Positions 1 through 13,140 of a stretch of 64,000 nt of DNA are shown here, one piece after another. Location: NCBI GenBank assembly GCA_963457665.1, contig OY735209.1, positions 10,433,314 to 10,497,313 on the forward strand. Direction: 5' to 3'. The notes under the pieces are model-generated. The model worked only from the letters and a program-made list of their open reading frames with translations. It had not been told where the DNA came from and did no database searches. The DNA comes from Thysanoteuthis rhombus. Its lineage: Eukaryota; Mollusca; Cephalopoda; Oegopsida; Thysanoteuthidae. Numbering within the stretch: position 1 is the first letter of the stretch; every line of letters begins with the position of its first letter. The position numbers and the translations under genes were made by a program.

Positions 1-527
1 GTGGATTTCGAACTCTGTTCACCGATTCCATTTCCCTTCAACCATTAGGCCAAATCACCTCTTTTATCTGCTCCCTGATATATACGAGATAGGTGAGGGG
101 TGAGAGAAGGTAAGCCATTCCACTCAAGAACGGCAGGAATTAAGAGACCATACATAAAAAAAAAGTTTAATGGAAAATCTCTCTCCCTCAAATGTCTGAC
201 ATGAACGCATTTTTTTTTACTTACGAAGAGCTTTATTGTGTTGCAAGGTGGACGGAGAGCAAGACAACATTTATCTCCCTTGTTTGATTTTTTTTTTTTT
301 TTCTATTTTGCCCTCTGCGTTCGCTAATGCTTTATGTCTGACATCCAACGCAACAGAGTTCAAAACTCTCTGCTCGTCGATTTATTACCGACGAGAAAAT
401 GTTATTTTTATCTATTCAGGTATAAGTGTCGTTTTAGGTGAGATGAGATTTCCTCCTTTATAACATATCTATCCAAAATAAGAAAAATCAATTGAGCTTT
501 TGAATCCGGTGCGGATAAAAATGGAGG

Positions 528-698
<171 letters not shown>

Positions 699-799
699 TG
701 CAAAGAGAGTTGACAATTTGGAAAAGAAAATATTCGAGACAGATTATGATTAGTACATTTCAAATTCTTCAATGGTAGCCAATCACGACTCATAACATG

Positions 800-975
800 G
801 ATTCCCGGAGATCACAGGTGTAACCAAGGCCGGCAGAGTACTAGATGGAAAGACGAACTTTGACGAATTCAAAAAGTACTGGCTCCGTGACGTCCACGAT
901 AGAGAATTGAGGCGAATCCCGAGGAAGGTTTATGTCCAACTACGGACGTTAAGAGACCGATGATGAATGTTTCGT
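800..975 (+). mobile_element. RTE-type LINE 3' end
   Basis: Reads FDEFKKYWLRDVHDRE, the C-terminus of RTE-like LINE proteins, followed by the conserved tail gtttatgtccaactacggacgttaa and gatgatg. Confidence 0.6.
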
Positions 976-2923
976 CCGAATTTTTGGACCTCTTTAGAAA
1001 TCACTGTTCAACCAAAGACCAAAGAAGTAACTTGTTTATCGATTCGCCCCTTTTTTCCAAATTTTTAGTTGATAACACCCCCCCCCCAAAAAAAAACCGT
1101 TGGGCAAGTGACAGTTTCAATAGAATGACTAACCAAGTCTGTTGCTTTTTTTGCATCACACCACTTTGGCTCACGAAACGTTTTTGATAGAGCGGAAAAC
1201 TTATGTATTTTGTTTTATATATACACACGTATGTGCACCCTCATATACATTTATATATTTGTGTGTATAAAAATATGTATCTGCATGCGAATGTCTGCAC
1301 ACGTGCATTCAATACAACTCCAAATATATTGTGAGGGAGTGAAGTAATGTTACGGTTATTAACATGGATTTGGTGTATTGAGCTGAGGCTGCAATCATGG
1401 TCTTCATAAAGGCATGAATTGACATCCCTTCCCCCTGTCTTATTGCCTAATATTTTTAACTTTGTCTTGTCTCTGTCGTGTCACGATGGTTGTCGGAGAA
1501 GATAGTGGATTAATAAATAGTGAACCCTTGAGCAAACTAATCAACTATTATCATAACCGTATAAAAGCTGTTATACCCATTGTCAACCTTGACTGGGGAC
1601 AGCCAAACGCAAGTATATGTGTTTGGATATTAACTGGATTGTAAATACTAATGATAATAATTGAATCCACTTTCGAGTGAATTCCAAACTTGAATTGTCA
1701 ATTTTTTTTTTTTTCACGCGGGGAGATCTTACATAATCGGTGTTTTTCTTCCACACCCAAAAATAAAAAATAAAGGGATTAAATTCCAAGAGCCGGCCCC
1801 AGATGAAGGAATTGCCGACCCTAACAGACGTCGCCAGTTTTAGGTCCCGGCACTTTCTCTCTCTCTTTTTTTTTTTTTCTTAAGTTTATTTATTTTGTTG
1901 CTAATCGTTTTGTTTGGCCGAGGTTCCCTCGCTTTCGTTGTTGACCCGACAGTACGTCTGCGTCTTTCAATGTAGGAGAGAACCTTCCATTTGATAGATA
2001 AAGTAAACTATCAGAAGCGAAAAAAATTCTGTGAGATGTCTATTGGATACGGGTAAAGTAGCATAATCAATGTTACATTACTTACAGTTTACGCACGGTG
2101 GTGTAGCCCAGGGTGACCGCTCCCACTTTTCCTGATGGCGTGGTTGTAAAAAGGTATATTTCCGGGGTATATTCGAAATATATCTTAGCAGCAACCCTGT
2201 TACCAACAAATAATAGTAGCATCTTTTTTTTATATGGTTACAGTATTGGATTGATGGGGTGCTGATTGGGCCGAAACCAGGAAGGCCCTGATCTTTAGCA
2301 ATCCTCCAATTAATTATCAGGAAAATTGTCTTCAGGAAAGTTCGTAAACGTGCAGAGTAATTTCGATTAGTATGTGGATGAAATTCTATATGATAAGTAT
2401 TCAATTCAATAAAATTTCTTGTTTACTCGAACTAGTAATCACTTCGATTGGAGGGCCTCTGTTTGAACTACATCTAGGGGCGCCGTACAACCTTAATCCT
2501 GCCCTGCATGGGTACATTAGGTTGGGGTTACATGAAAGTATTGTATTGTACCATTATCATTTATTGACAATAAGTTTCCAACCCACTTTGGGGGAAACGC
2601 CTGATCCAAAGGTGGGGCAAATATTCCGGTTACCCTTCTACCATGGGTGTAGCGACATCTGACTTCCATACTTTGTGAATGTATTCGATAATATAAGCAT
2701 TTGAGTAGGGAAGGTTATCACTCATGCATGGGTAATGTAAAGTCTGGAAGGCCGTTTTATAGGTGAAGGAAATTAATCACTTTTTTTCTTACTTTTCCAT
2801 CACTTAACTCTTCGTAGGGGGCTAGACAGTAAACGAGTAGGTTGCGACGAATAAAAAATAAGGTTTTAGTTTACTTACTTCGCTAAAAACTTGAGAATTT
2901 TGGGAATTTTCAAAACCTAATAT

Positions 2924-2926
<3 letters not shown>

Positions 2927-2989
<63 letters not shown>

Positions 2990-2997
2990 CCGTTTCC

Positions 2998-3075
<78 letters not shown>

Positions 3076-3090
3076 GCCCCGTTTCCATAC
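2927..3090. repeat. Two (AT)n arrays separated by a duplicated GCCCCGTTTCCATA spacer
   Basis: tatgccccgtttccata occurs at 2985-3001 and again at 3074-3090, each after a long (AT)n run: a duplicated unit of about 89 bp. Confidence 0.75.
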
Positions 3091-3249
3091 ATGAAAATTG
3101 GCTGGCCATGTGTCGACTGACAGACGGACGAAAGACATTTGCTGAATTGCAATAAGATTGATGTATAAATTGTTTTCAGAATATAATCTAAATTCTTAAG
3201 AACATCATTTGGCATAAAATATCACAAACAAGGGCGCTTCACTGCACAG

Positions 3250-3520
3250 CAAGGGTTAGCATGTTATAAGTGTCTAACTGTGAAGTAATGGTTAGCTAAG
3301 TTCGTTGCAAAGACCGTTAGTACTGTAGTGAGTTCGAACCTCAATGCTGTATATTTGAAGCCTCGTTCCAGGCTAAGCCAAGCTTAGTAAATGCCCATAA
3401 CAGAATTATCTGGATGCCTCGTAATAGGATGATATTTAGCAGGTTAGTCAAGATTATTTCGATTTTGTGCTGTGAGTTCGATACTCACTGAGTGTATTCA
3501 TTATAGCCCTGTGCTAGACT
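3250..3520 (+). mobile_element. SINE-like unit with tRNA B-box
   Basis: taatggttagctaagttcg and gtgagttcgaacctcaatg, then a second gtgagttcgatactcac and tagccctgtgctagact. The last block recurs at 24203-24222, and related heads occur at 34800-34920 and 60790-60900. Confidence 0.5.
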
Positions 3521-3559
3521 AAACTTGCGATATATCTTAAATAAATCTTTCAAAATCGG

Positions 3560-3696
3560 AAAAGTGAGTTTCTTCAGTTTTCATATTGGTCCGGATGGCT
3601 ATGTATGTATTGAATGTACAGGCTATACCAGACGAGGTAGACCTAATATTTATTCCTCTTTATCTTTATTTCTATTCTTACTTTCATTTTTTATTC

Positions 3697-3790
<94 letters not shown>

Positions 3791-4170
3791 GAAATATGAA
3801 TATATGTATATGAAAAAATATATACACACTTCGTCCAGCTCTTGACATTCATTGTAGAAATTTTGCATATACTCCTCTCAATGAATAGGGAAAATGTTTT
3901 TCATTTTTCTAAACTTTCCCTGCTAAATAGGATTTTTTAGGGTGGGGGGTCAATTTGCAATGTAACTTTATGCCAAATCGATCCGTCAATTCATGTCTAC
4001 TTGTTTTGAATTCAAACCTTTTTTCGTGATCACTGCCCAAGAAACTTATTCAATGATCATCCCTTTTTTTTTTCGTTTTTTTGATTGATAACCCTAAAAC
4101 GGCATGCTACCAAAAGACATCAAGCGCGTGACAGTTTCTTTCAAGTGACTAACCAGATCTCTCTTCCTCT
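3560..4170 (-). repeat. Dispersed 400-500 bp repeat family, minus copy
   Basis: Complement of the family's blocks in order: gtccggatggctatgtatgt, ggggtcaatttgcaatgtaa, tgatcactgcccaagaaac, aatgatcatccctttttt, gcatgctaccaaaag, gtgactaaccagatct. An (AT)n array interrupts it at 3700-3787. Confidence 0.6.
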
Positions 4171-4689
4171 CTTTTTTTTTTCTTTTTAATTATCATACTT
4201 TACAAAATATTTTCTATATATTCCTTCCGTCCATAGTTCAGCTGGACAAAATGACCTCTTCCTCTGGTCAGTCGAACTTTTTAAGCCAGTCCAGCGTCCG
4301 GGTCGTGCGTGCGCAGGTGACGGTCAGATCTCTAAGCCTTATTCTTCGCTTTCTAATATTCTACAGTATTACCCGACTCTTCCAAAATCCAACAGCAGAG
4401 CTTTACGTCCCAATGGTGATACTGAGTTTTAGAGTTGTTTCATGGGAAATTTTGGGGAGCGTTTGACAGTATACGTTGCAAGGGCGATTGGTGAAGAGTC
4501 TTGAGAGCTTTTTCTTCCTTCCTTGTAGAAGTGAGAAGCGAAGTGTTCAGAATGGAACGTAGTCTGGTCCAATTGGCATGCAAGCAAACGGAGACAAGGG
4601 AATAAAGCGTCAGACTATTTAATTTTTTCTGAGATGAGGAGACTTTTAGTGTATTAAAATTGTTTGGAAGATCGGAACAAGGTGGAATA

Positions 4690-5087
4690 GATAGATAGAT
4701 AGGTTTGGTTAGTCACTCAATATAAAGCGTCATGTGACCAAAGTCTTCTGGCAATATGCTGTGTTGGGGCTAATCAATTAGAAAATTGGGAAAATGGGGT
4801 GATCAATTAATAAGTTACTTCTCGAGCCTTTCGTTAGCCAATGATCACTAAGAGAAATGTCCAAAATTTAGCATAAACTTATATCGCAAATCGAAGCACA
4901 CAATAAAACCTATTTAGGTAGGATTCGAAAAGCAATAATGGCATAACGAGGAGTAAATATTTAGACATTCAGCCCTCTAGCTCCATTAGTGCGACCTGTG
5001 CGACATACATAGCCAGAAGCCAGAAGCCAGGTCAGCTTAAGAATCGAAGAAACCTATGCTGACAGTTTTGGTTGACGGTTACTAATT
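4690..5087 (+). repeat. Dispersed repeat family, plus copy flanked by GATA arrays
   Basis: Blocks ggtttggttagtcactcaat, atgctgtgttggggctaatc, gtgatcaattaataagttac, ggtggaata-type edges and tgctgacagttttggttga. (GATA)n lies on both sides (4687-4700 and 5087-5123). Confidence 0.65.
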
Positions 5088-5124
<37 letters not shown>

Positions 5125-5463
5125 GGATTGAGAGTGTTGAAGGTACTGCGTCTGAGAATGCAGATACTCATAGAAGATAGAACTATTAACAAGCAGGTCT
5201 TTGGTAACATTTCTGGGGTCACACAGGTGACAGATTGTAATACATTTGTTTTAAGAAGGGACCACTCAGCATGTATTCAGTATAGTTCTTGCTGGCACAA
5301 AGTGATAGATAGATAGATAGATAGATTAGTCAACCTACGTTGAAATGACATTGGAAGCCAGTGGTGTCGGGGGCGGGAGAAAAGGTAAGAAGGTAGTGGG
5401 TATGAGTGTAGTTCTATCAGCATGAAGGAGGGGGGGTAGGAGGATATAAGGTATAGATAGATT

Positions 5464-5498
<35 letters not shown>

Positions 5499-5499
5499 G
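5087..5499. repeat. Cluster of three GATA arrays
   Basis: (GATA)n at 5087-5123, 5305-5327 and 5450-5499, with unique DNA between. Confidence 0.85.
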
Positions 5500-6350
5500 A
5501 GGTAAATTGACGCAAACATACAAAAATAGAAAATCTATACCATGTTCCTGATTGTAAATGTGTACAAATGTATTGGTGCTTCGAGGATACAGAGCTTGTC
5601 TTTAGTGAAATGTTCATGTACCGCGTCTGCGCGCCATTCTACCAACCTTTCACGTTGAGAACGAAGAGATTCGTCTGTTGTCTTTCTTGTCGTTCCAATT
5701 CACGATTTAGATCGTTAAAACGAGAAAGAAGTTAGGAACACATTTCCCCAAACAGATAGAGAATGTTCATTGAATCTGTACATTCATTGAATCTATAGCA
5801 GTTAAGACCTCATCCGTTGAGATATGCTGAAACACTAATAAATGGTCACCTATGAAAAAATCTAATATTTTTGTAAAGAGGACCTGATGCAGTCCATAAA
5901 ACTATTCATTTTTGCATTTGATTATGGTACAGAGCATGGAAATTGTTTTTAGGAATTGATATCTGTAATGATGGCAAATTTTATTGAATGTATCTACAAC
6001 TAAATCAATTTGAATCTTTCAGTATTTCATTTTTTTTTTGTCTTCTCTGCCAAAGTCAATTTTTTTCAACACTTGACTGATATGCAGTGTGTTGCACAAT
6101 GTTGTCCCTTTCACCTCTGACAGCTTCACGTAGCTGGTTAGTGTTTGCAAATGTTCTTCCAACCTAATGGTATCATCATACGTTTTGGTGGGTTAGGAAG
6201 TTTTATATTTTCCGCTGGCATCGATGATCGATATCCAAACTCAGAGCAGTGCCCCCCCCCTCCAAGTTATAAGAATGGCACAGAGCAATATCTCACCCGT
6301 TGGCGTGGCTCTGTACTGGATTAGAACGAACTTATATGAATATACTGAGT

Positions 6351-6486
6351 GTATGAGAAAAAACGCAACATTCAAAAGAGAAATTCTTGCAAAGAAAGTT
6401 TAAAGTTTCCTCTCTTGCACTTACAGCTAATCAGAAAACTTTTTTAAATAGTTATTTACCTTTTGAATGTTGCATTTCTTCTTATA
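6351..6486. repeat. Small foldback element, 136 bp
   Basis: The 28-bp arms 6351-6379 and 6458-6486 are inverted copies (about 25 of 28 positions match; core caacattcaaaag / cttttgaatgttg). An (AT)n array starts at once after the right arm. MITE-like. Confidence 0.6.

Positions 6487-6487
<1 letters not shown>

Positions 6488-6577
<90 letters not shown>
6488..6577. repeat. (AT)n microsatellite
   Basis: About 90 bp of pure AT repeats. Confidence 0.9.
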
Positions 6578-6581
<4 letters not shown>

Positions 6582-7139
6582 TAACCATTATTTGGTCTCT
6601 GCCAAAGTTGACAATAGGAGTAACGTTTTTCTGATGTTATTGCCAGAGCAGGTAGGGTAGTTATGGGAGATTAGCTTGCATAATTGCTCACCCACCTGAT
6701 ATCTCCTCCATCAACCCTAGGTGACGATAAGGTTTATCAAGATAGAAATCGACGAAGCAGCGCAAAGAAAAAAGGAATCATTCTCAGGGGTATCGGTGCA
6801 AAGCGAACACAAATAGTCTCAGACGGAACTCGAACTCGGCTCTCTGATTTCATTTTCTGTGTTGGTAACCGTTTAGCCACCCACTCCTCTCTGTCTCAGC
6901 TTACATCCATAGACCTACTTAGCTGTTGATATAGGTGAGTATTTCTGTAGCACTCAAAGTGTCAGTGTGCAAACCCAAGTTACAGCAAATATTAAGAAAA
7001 CAGATTTCCATGCAAGCTAGACTCTCTCCAGTTCGAAGTTTTGGTCAACATAGATTTCTTGAACCCTATCATTCAGTACCTTTTTACACTTTTGAATTGT
7101 TCAATACGTGGGGGAAAATGAGCCAAGCGCTTTCTATCA

Positions 7140-7480
7140 AATAAAGTATCTTAACACCATAGAGAACTTACGGGCGCATATTAAAGCCAAGTTGGTTGGG
7201 AGACAATTGGGGAGAGCTGACCAACTGTGGGAAGCAGTCAGATGTGAATGGAACAACATTGATCAGAACACTATAAACAACTACAGGACAGCTTGACCAA
7301 ACGGCTCAAATCTTTTAAAGAAAAACCGGGGGAAGCTATTCCACACTAAAATATATTCTGCACCTGAGCACTGCATGTTTTATAACGTTGCTGAGTATTT
7401 CACTGATAACCTAAAAAAACTTTCTTGAAGGAAAGCTAGGCTCATTTTTTTGTCTTTGAGTGTATATGGTCTGTATATCT
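7140..7480 (+). pseudogene. Tc1-like transposase C-terminus
   Basis: Reads LNTIENLRAHIKAKL then ADQLWEAVRCEWNNID before a stop. NxIEN and LWEAV..EWNNI are the end of the DDE domain of Tc1-type transposases. The stretch ends near gtctttgagtgtata, whose complement resembles Tc1 termini. No matching left end was found, so the copy is truncated. Confidence 0.65.
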
Positions 7481-7589
7481 ATAAATATCAATGAACCACA
7501 GACAATAGTGATATTTTCCTAGTGCTGGTTGCCATGTTCGATTCATGGTAAAAGCCACCATTTTTCAATACAAGGTCTGTCTTGAAAGA

Positions 7590-7870
7590 ATCAAGCCATA
7601 AAATATTAATGAAAAAATAGTGAGGGCATAGCACCTTAGTCCCTTCAGAGTATTCCCCTTTCGACCTTAAACACTTATCAAATTGTGCCTTGAACTATTC
7701 AAAACATTCCGCATAGCCCCTTTTTGGGATCCTCCTCAGCTGCCTCGTTGCATTCTCCTTAATCTTGTCCACGATCTGAAGTCTCTTTAAGAAACACTAG
7801 AAGTTGCAAGAAAGTGAATCCGGATAGTAAGGGTGTGTCATGACAGACCCGGCTGATACGATATTTGCAA
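7590..7870 (-). pseudogene. Mariner-like transposase C-terminal remnant
   Basis: On the minus strand, pieced over frames, the order LRRMQRG..GGSQKGLCGMF..VQGTI corresponds to the mariner end (helical segment with ..IPK..Y..CFE.. pattern) in degraded form. Identification rests on spacing and several residues only. Confidence 0.45.
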
Positions 7871-8403
7871 AAAAAAACAAAAAAAAAACTTTGCGAGAGG
7901 TGAAGAATGGACAGGCGTGGTCAATGTGAATATGACAGTCTTACGGTGCACAAGCTCGCTTAATAACGTATCATTGTTGACTGAGTGACCCTACAGAAGA
8001 GTACTGTTCTGGAATGCGCAGTAAGTTCCCCTTTATTATCTGACCATTCTACATCAGGACTGTGGAATCGGTTCTCGAGATACTCAACTTGCTGGATACT
8101 TTCCTGATAATTCTTGTGGATGATGATGATGATTTTCCTTCTAAACATTACTGTGGTGGTGGTGGTGGTGGTGGTGGTGATGATGATGATCTTTTTTTCT
8201 GTTTCTCAGTCTATAATGATGGACTCTTCCGCTTGAAGGTAAAAAATTCCTTCCTAAAAAATCTCTTGTCAATCATAAGAAAAAATAGACTCTTCATGAA
8301 ACGTTCTCAGCTACTTTTAAAACTTTTGAAACACCAAATGAATTTGATTAGGCGTAAACATACATGGGCAGAGATTTGTACCTGGTGCGTTTAGGCGTCC
8401 AGT

Positions 8404-8404
<1 letters not shown>

Positions 8405-8489
<85 letters not shown>

Positions 8490-8677
8490 GAGGCAGCGAT
8501 CCTTCATTTACACATGGATTGTTAAGAAATTACTGACAAACTCTATTTTTAATTTTTTTGTCAATTTTCCAGTCTGCATATAAACGTTAAACCCTTTTGC
8601 ATAGAACATTTCTTTTCTCTTTAAAAAAAATCATCTCATACTAATTCAAATATACCTGCAAAGTTTTTTTACTAACT

Positions 8678-8721
<44 letters not shown>

Positions 8722-8906
8722 AGGATGTACACGTGTGTTTTGAGTTTCTATTATCATCTTTCATAGATAGACATACACAAATAGAGTGACAGAGAAGAGA
8801 CGAAGAGGCGTGGGTGGTGTACTGGTTATCGGCACAGATATCTTCCTCTATCAGAGCTTGAACACTAACCACGGGTGCTGTTGGTGAAACATTCATCCAA
8901 GTCGCC

Positions 8907-8947
<41 letters not shown>

Positions 8948-8983
8948 TGAGCAGACTCGATAGATAGATAGATAGATAGATAG
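8405..8983. repeat. Microsatellite cluster (AT)n, (GT)n, (GATA)n
   Basis: (AT)n at 8405-8486, (TG)n at 8681-8718, (GATA)n at 8907-8947 and 8959-8983. Confidence 0.88.
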
Positions 8984-9924
8984 GAGGGAATCCATTGGGT
9001 ATTTCGTTTTTTTCTCCTTTGGTAACGAGACTTGGTAATAATATCCGGACCAACTATCAAAGCCATGAAGACTAACTAATCAGTCGAATCGCAGGCAAGG
9101 TTAGAGATCATATTCAGCCAGAAGTCGAAGACAGCCAAATAGCTGGACACATAGACCAAGGAGACTGTGTCCCGGACTGCACTGGGTCCCCTTGCTTGTC
9201 AAAGCCACAAGTAAATACATCACTTGTTCTGAAAACACAAAAACACGCCGCTTCACCCGATTAACCTTCCGTTGAAATCTGGTCGACAAGTGACGTCGGA
9301 TATGTTGGTAGGTTGGTCCTGTAGTCACGCTATGTGTTCTTTTCACGACATCGTCGTATTAGGCGGAGTCGCTCGTATGCGGTTATTCCACGGCAAAAAC
9401 GTGCTGCCGGGGATTAGAGCTGATCAAATCTACTTTCGGCGAGATTCGTCAAGCAACGCTAAACTGACGTTGGGAACCCGGTAGGGTTGGGTGGGGAGAG
9501 TAAAGAATTTAAGAGGGTAGTGGGGGCGGGTGGGGGGGTTTATTAGCCCGAATGTTGGGTGGGGAGGGTAGGAAATAAGACAGGGTGAAAGGAAGGGAGG
9601 GAGGGTAAAAGAAAGAAGACGAAAGTAGACAGCGATAGAAGATGAAGAGGAGGAGTAGGTTTCGGTGGGGGGAGAAGGAAGTAAGAGGGTTGTGGGAGCA
9701 GATGGGGTTTCATTAATATTGAGGGAGATGAGGGTAAGAGAATAAGAAGGGGGTGAAAAGAAATGGAAAAGAAGTGCAAGAGGGAAGATTTATGGAAAGG
9801 GACATTAGAGGAACAAATAGAAAAAGTGAGGGAGAGCAAGTAGAAATAAGAGATGGAGAGCAAGGTGTAGACAAACGAGTAGACGTAAAGAGAAAAGATG
9901 AATTACGGATAGATAGATAGATAG

Positions 9925-10375
9925 GAAGATAGGTCTGGTCACTCACTCAATAGAAACTATCATTTGACCATTCGTGACCAGAATGTCGCGTTGGGGCTGA
10001 TCAATTTAAAAATTTGAGGAAAGAGTGATCAATGTTACTTCGCATGCCTTTTGTAGGATCATTGGATGGTCTAGATAAGAAAAAAAAGATATATATGAAG
10101 ACAGCCAGACACAAACTAGGGAACAACTTAGCAAAAAACCTTCATTGAGAACTGAACCCCTCTTGAAAAGAGAGGCATGGGGGTTTTAAGAAAAAAAAAA
10201 AACAAACTTTTTTTTGTTGACACAATGAGTAAATACTGAATTATTCTAGCTTCCTTGCTCTAATAGTGTGGCCAGTTTGCGTGATAAATATATAACCAAC
10301 TAGCCTACTGGACCCACTTGGACACTGAAGAAACCTACGTCGACGATTTCGGTTGGCAGTTTCTTTTAGATAGAG
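9925..10375 (+). repeat. Dispersed repeat family, plus copy flanked by GATA/AT arrays
   Basis: ggtctggtcactcactcaat, gtcgcgttggggctgatc, gccagacacaaactaggga, agtgtggccagtttgcg, gaagaaacctacgtcgacg in the family order. (GATA)n precedes it, and (AT)n then (GATA)n follow. Confidence 0.65.
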
Positions 10376-10380
10376 AGATA

Positions 10381-10382
<2 letters not shown>

Positions 10383-10449
<67 letters not shown>

Positions 10450-10457
10450 AGACTGAA

Positions 10458-10503
<46 letters not shown>

Positions 10504-10512
10504 TGATAGATA
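10383..10512. repeat. (AT)n then (GATA)n
   Basis: AT array 10383-10445, GATA array 10459-10512, directly after a dispersed-repeat copy. Confidence 0.9.
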
Positions 10513-10949
10513 TGCTAAACTAACATTAACTACCCAGCGAGGCTAGTGAGGTCGGAAGGCGGCAGGGTGAAGTTAAGAGGCTAGTGGGGACTGGTGAAGG
10601 ATTATTAACATGAAGGAGGAAAAGGTTAAAAGAATAAGAGAGTCAATCAGAGGAAGAGAAAAACAAAAGCGAAATAAGACAGTGGAAAATGCTAGAGAGG
10701 AGAAGCAGTTGGAAATGAGAGGAAAAAATATGAAATTGGGATGGGTGGGCGGGGGATTGAGTTTGAAGACGAGGTACGTGAAATAAGATGATTTCGTGGA
10801 AGAGGAGGAATGATAAGAGAAGAAGACGGGGGAATAGATAGAAAGGGAGAAATGAGAGGAAGGGGAAGTACTGCTAGATGAGCATGAAGGGTAAAACAGA
10901 CGTAAAGAGAAAAGCTGGATTATATTTATATACTTTGCATCAATTCATA

Positions 10950-11069
<120 letters not shown>

Positions 11070-11219
11070 AGACAGACAGAGAGGAACAGAGACACAGAGA
11101 CAAAGAGAGGGGTAGAGAGAAGTAATTGCAGACAAAGAAAAGGGGAGAAGAACATGAAAAAAGGGAGGAATAATTATAGAAGAAAGAAAGGAAAAAAAAA
11201 GAAAGAAAAAAAGGCAAAG

Positions 11220-12680
11220 AGGTAAGGCGATCCAATTAAAGTAATGGAATCCCCGAAATGAAATATGAAAACAAAAATGGCGGCTACAAAATGAAAAAGA
11301 TAGAAAATGTGACAGAATCCTCAGTGGAAAAATCCGGACTTAAAGATGAAGACATTTGCGACGGTTACAGGTGGCGTGACTCATGGAAGAGAGGGGGGAA
11401 GGTGATGGAAATCAAAAGAGTGAGTGAATCTTGAAGAACTTCTACGTCATCAACAACTAAGACTGCGACAATAATTATGGTGCCTGAGCAATACTTAGGG
11501 AGCTTGCAAGCCATAACTAGTTATTTCAATCCTCACTGGCTTTCCCTGTCGTCTGCTTGAATGTATTTTCAGTAAAAATAGAAATCGCTCATCTCCCTCG
11601 TAAAACTTAGTTACTTACAGAATAGGGAATCATGACTCCTGTTCTGTCTCTACTGACAATGGAAAGTCCCCATGGCAGGGCAAAGCGTATGGAGATCCTG
11701 GGACGCCCAGTCGTCAGAATGCTCCTCTTGCTGATGTGATCCAGAGGAAATCTGAGACCGATATGTGTGGTATCAACTTGGCTGCAGGAGCTGGCGGGAA
11801 GAAGTCAAACCGCCTTAAGAATTAGGGTTGTTCATCTTGTTTTTTGCTTTGTTTTTTTTTTTTTAATAATTATCAAAAACATATTTAAGTCGACGACAAC
11901 AGTGAGATGACCCAGACTAAAGAACCCAGCTTCCTACTACACCACCCATAACTGGCAATTGTGCAAAGTGAACATAAACCCGCCACGACCAGAGTTTGAA
12001 CTCGAGATGCCGATTCTATTGACTGAGCCGTTACCTCCACATCTATAGAGATGTTCTCTGCATAATATCGCAATAAGGAAGGAAAAGAATTGTCAGGGGC
12101 TAAGATTTGAAGTAAGCGTGACTAACGGTGTATTATATGATAATCAGGAAGAAAGATACCCTGAAAATACAACGCCAATGGAATAAACAAGAAAGCTTGT
12201 ACAAAATATAGGATCAGAAAAAGATTTGGAAGAGATATATATATATTATCCCTTTTAAGATGAGTGAAAAAGAGGATTTCGCTGATGTAAATACGTACTT
12301 ATAATTTTACATTCCGTGCGATGGATTACAGCAGAAATATAGGAGAAGCAAAATCCCTAACAAGTCGTTTTAGAAGCATGAATCAAGCCAAACAGTGGCT
12401 ACCTAGACTTCGGGTTGATGTTTCGATTCCGTGACAACCGAAAATCAAATATTTTTTTCTACTTCATGAATCTATTTTTCATTTTACCTTCGGATTTATC
12501 TTCAAATTCCTCGATGCTTTTTGCTTGTAAAGCGAAACAATATATAAAATGACATATATCTCTATATTATATTTATCACTTTTTTATGTGAGGAAGGCGG
12601 CTGTTGTTTTGATGAGTGACTTGAGAGGATGGTGACAGCAATAGCGGGTTTGTCTTTTTAGAAACCATCAACCAAAACAT
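11220..12680. other. Unassigned region upstream of visible dmbx exons
   Basis: No convincing exon. 11640-11830 has higher GC and mixed codon-like content but no open frame of note. Confidence 0.4.
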
Positions 12681-12836
12681 AGGTATCTATAAGTTTTCAA
12701 GTTGGTACGGCTGGCTATGTATGTATGTATGTATGTATGTATGTATGTATGTATGTATCACGCCTACAAGGTACAACAAAACAGCTTGAAGGTTGGAAAT
12801 TTAAACATATATTCCTTCCTATGTCTACCAAACGCT

Positions 12837-12867
<31 letters not shown>

Positions 12868-13140
12868 ATAAATTCTTCTCCTAAGTAAGTTTTTACGGGG
12901 ATGGGGGTCAATTTGCAACGTAAGTTTTTGCTAAATTGATCTCTGTTTTCGTCCGCTTGCCTTTTTTTTTCAAGTTTAGACTTTCCAGTGATTACTGCCC
13001 AACACAATAGGAGTGAGGTAGCTTATTTATTGATCACCCCTTTTTTCAAATTTTTTAATTGATCACTCCCAACATAGCATGTTGTCAAAATACGTTGGTC
13101 ACGTGACGGCTTTCATTGAGTGACCAACCAGATCTGTTCT
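12680..13140 (-). repeat. Dispersed repeat family, minus copy with internal (GTAT)n
   Basis: Complement blocks: agttttcaagttggtacggc, cacgcctacaagg, ggggtcaatttgcaacgtaa, gattactgcccaacaca, gcatgttgtcaaaatacg, gagtgaccaaccagatctg. A (GTAT)n array (12716-12758) sits where other copies have only two or three units. Confidence 0.65.

Noticed and set aside
5087-5499. Regularly spaced GATA arrays considered as a CRISPR-like array
   Set aside because: Simple tetranucleotide repeats in a eukaryotic sequence, no spacer structure.
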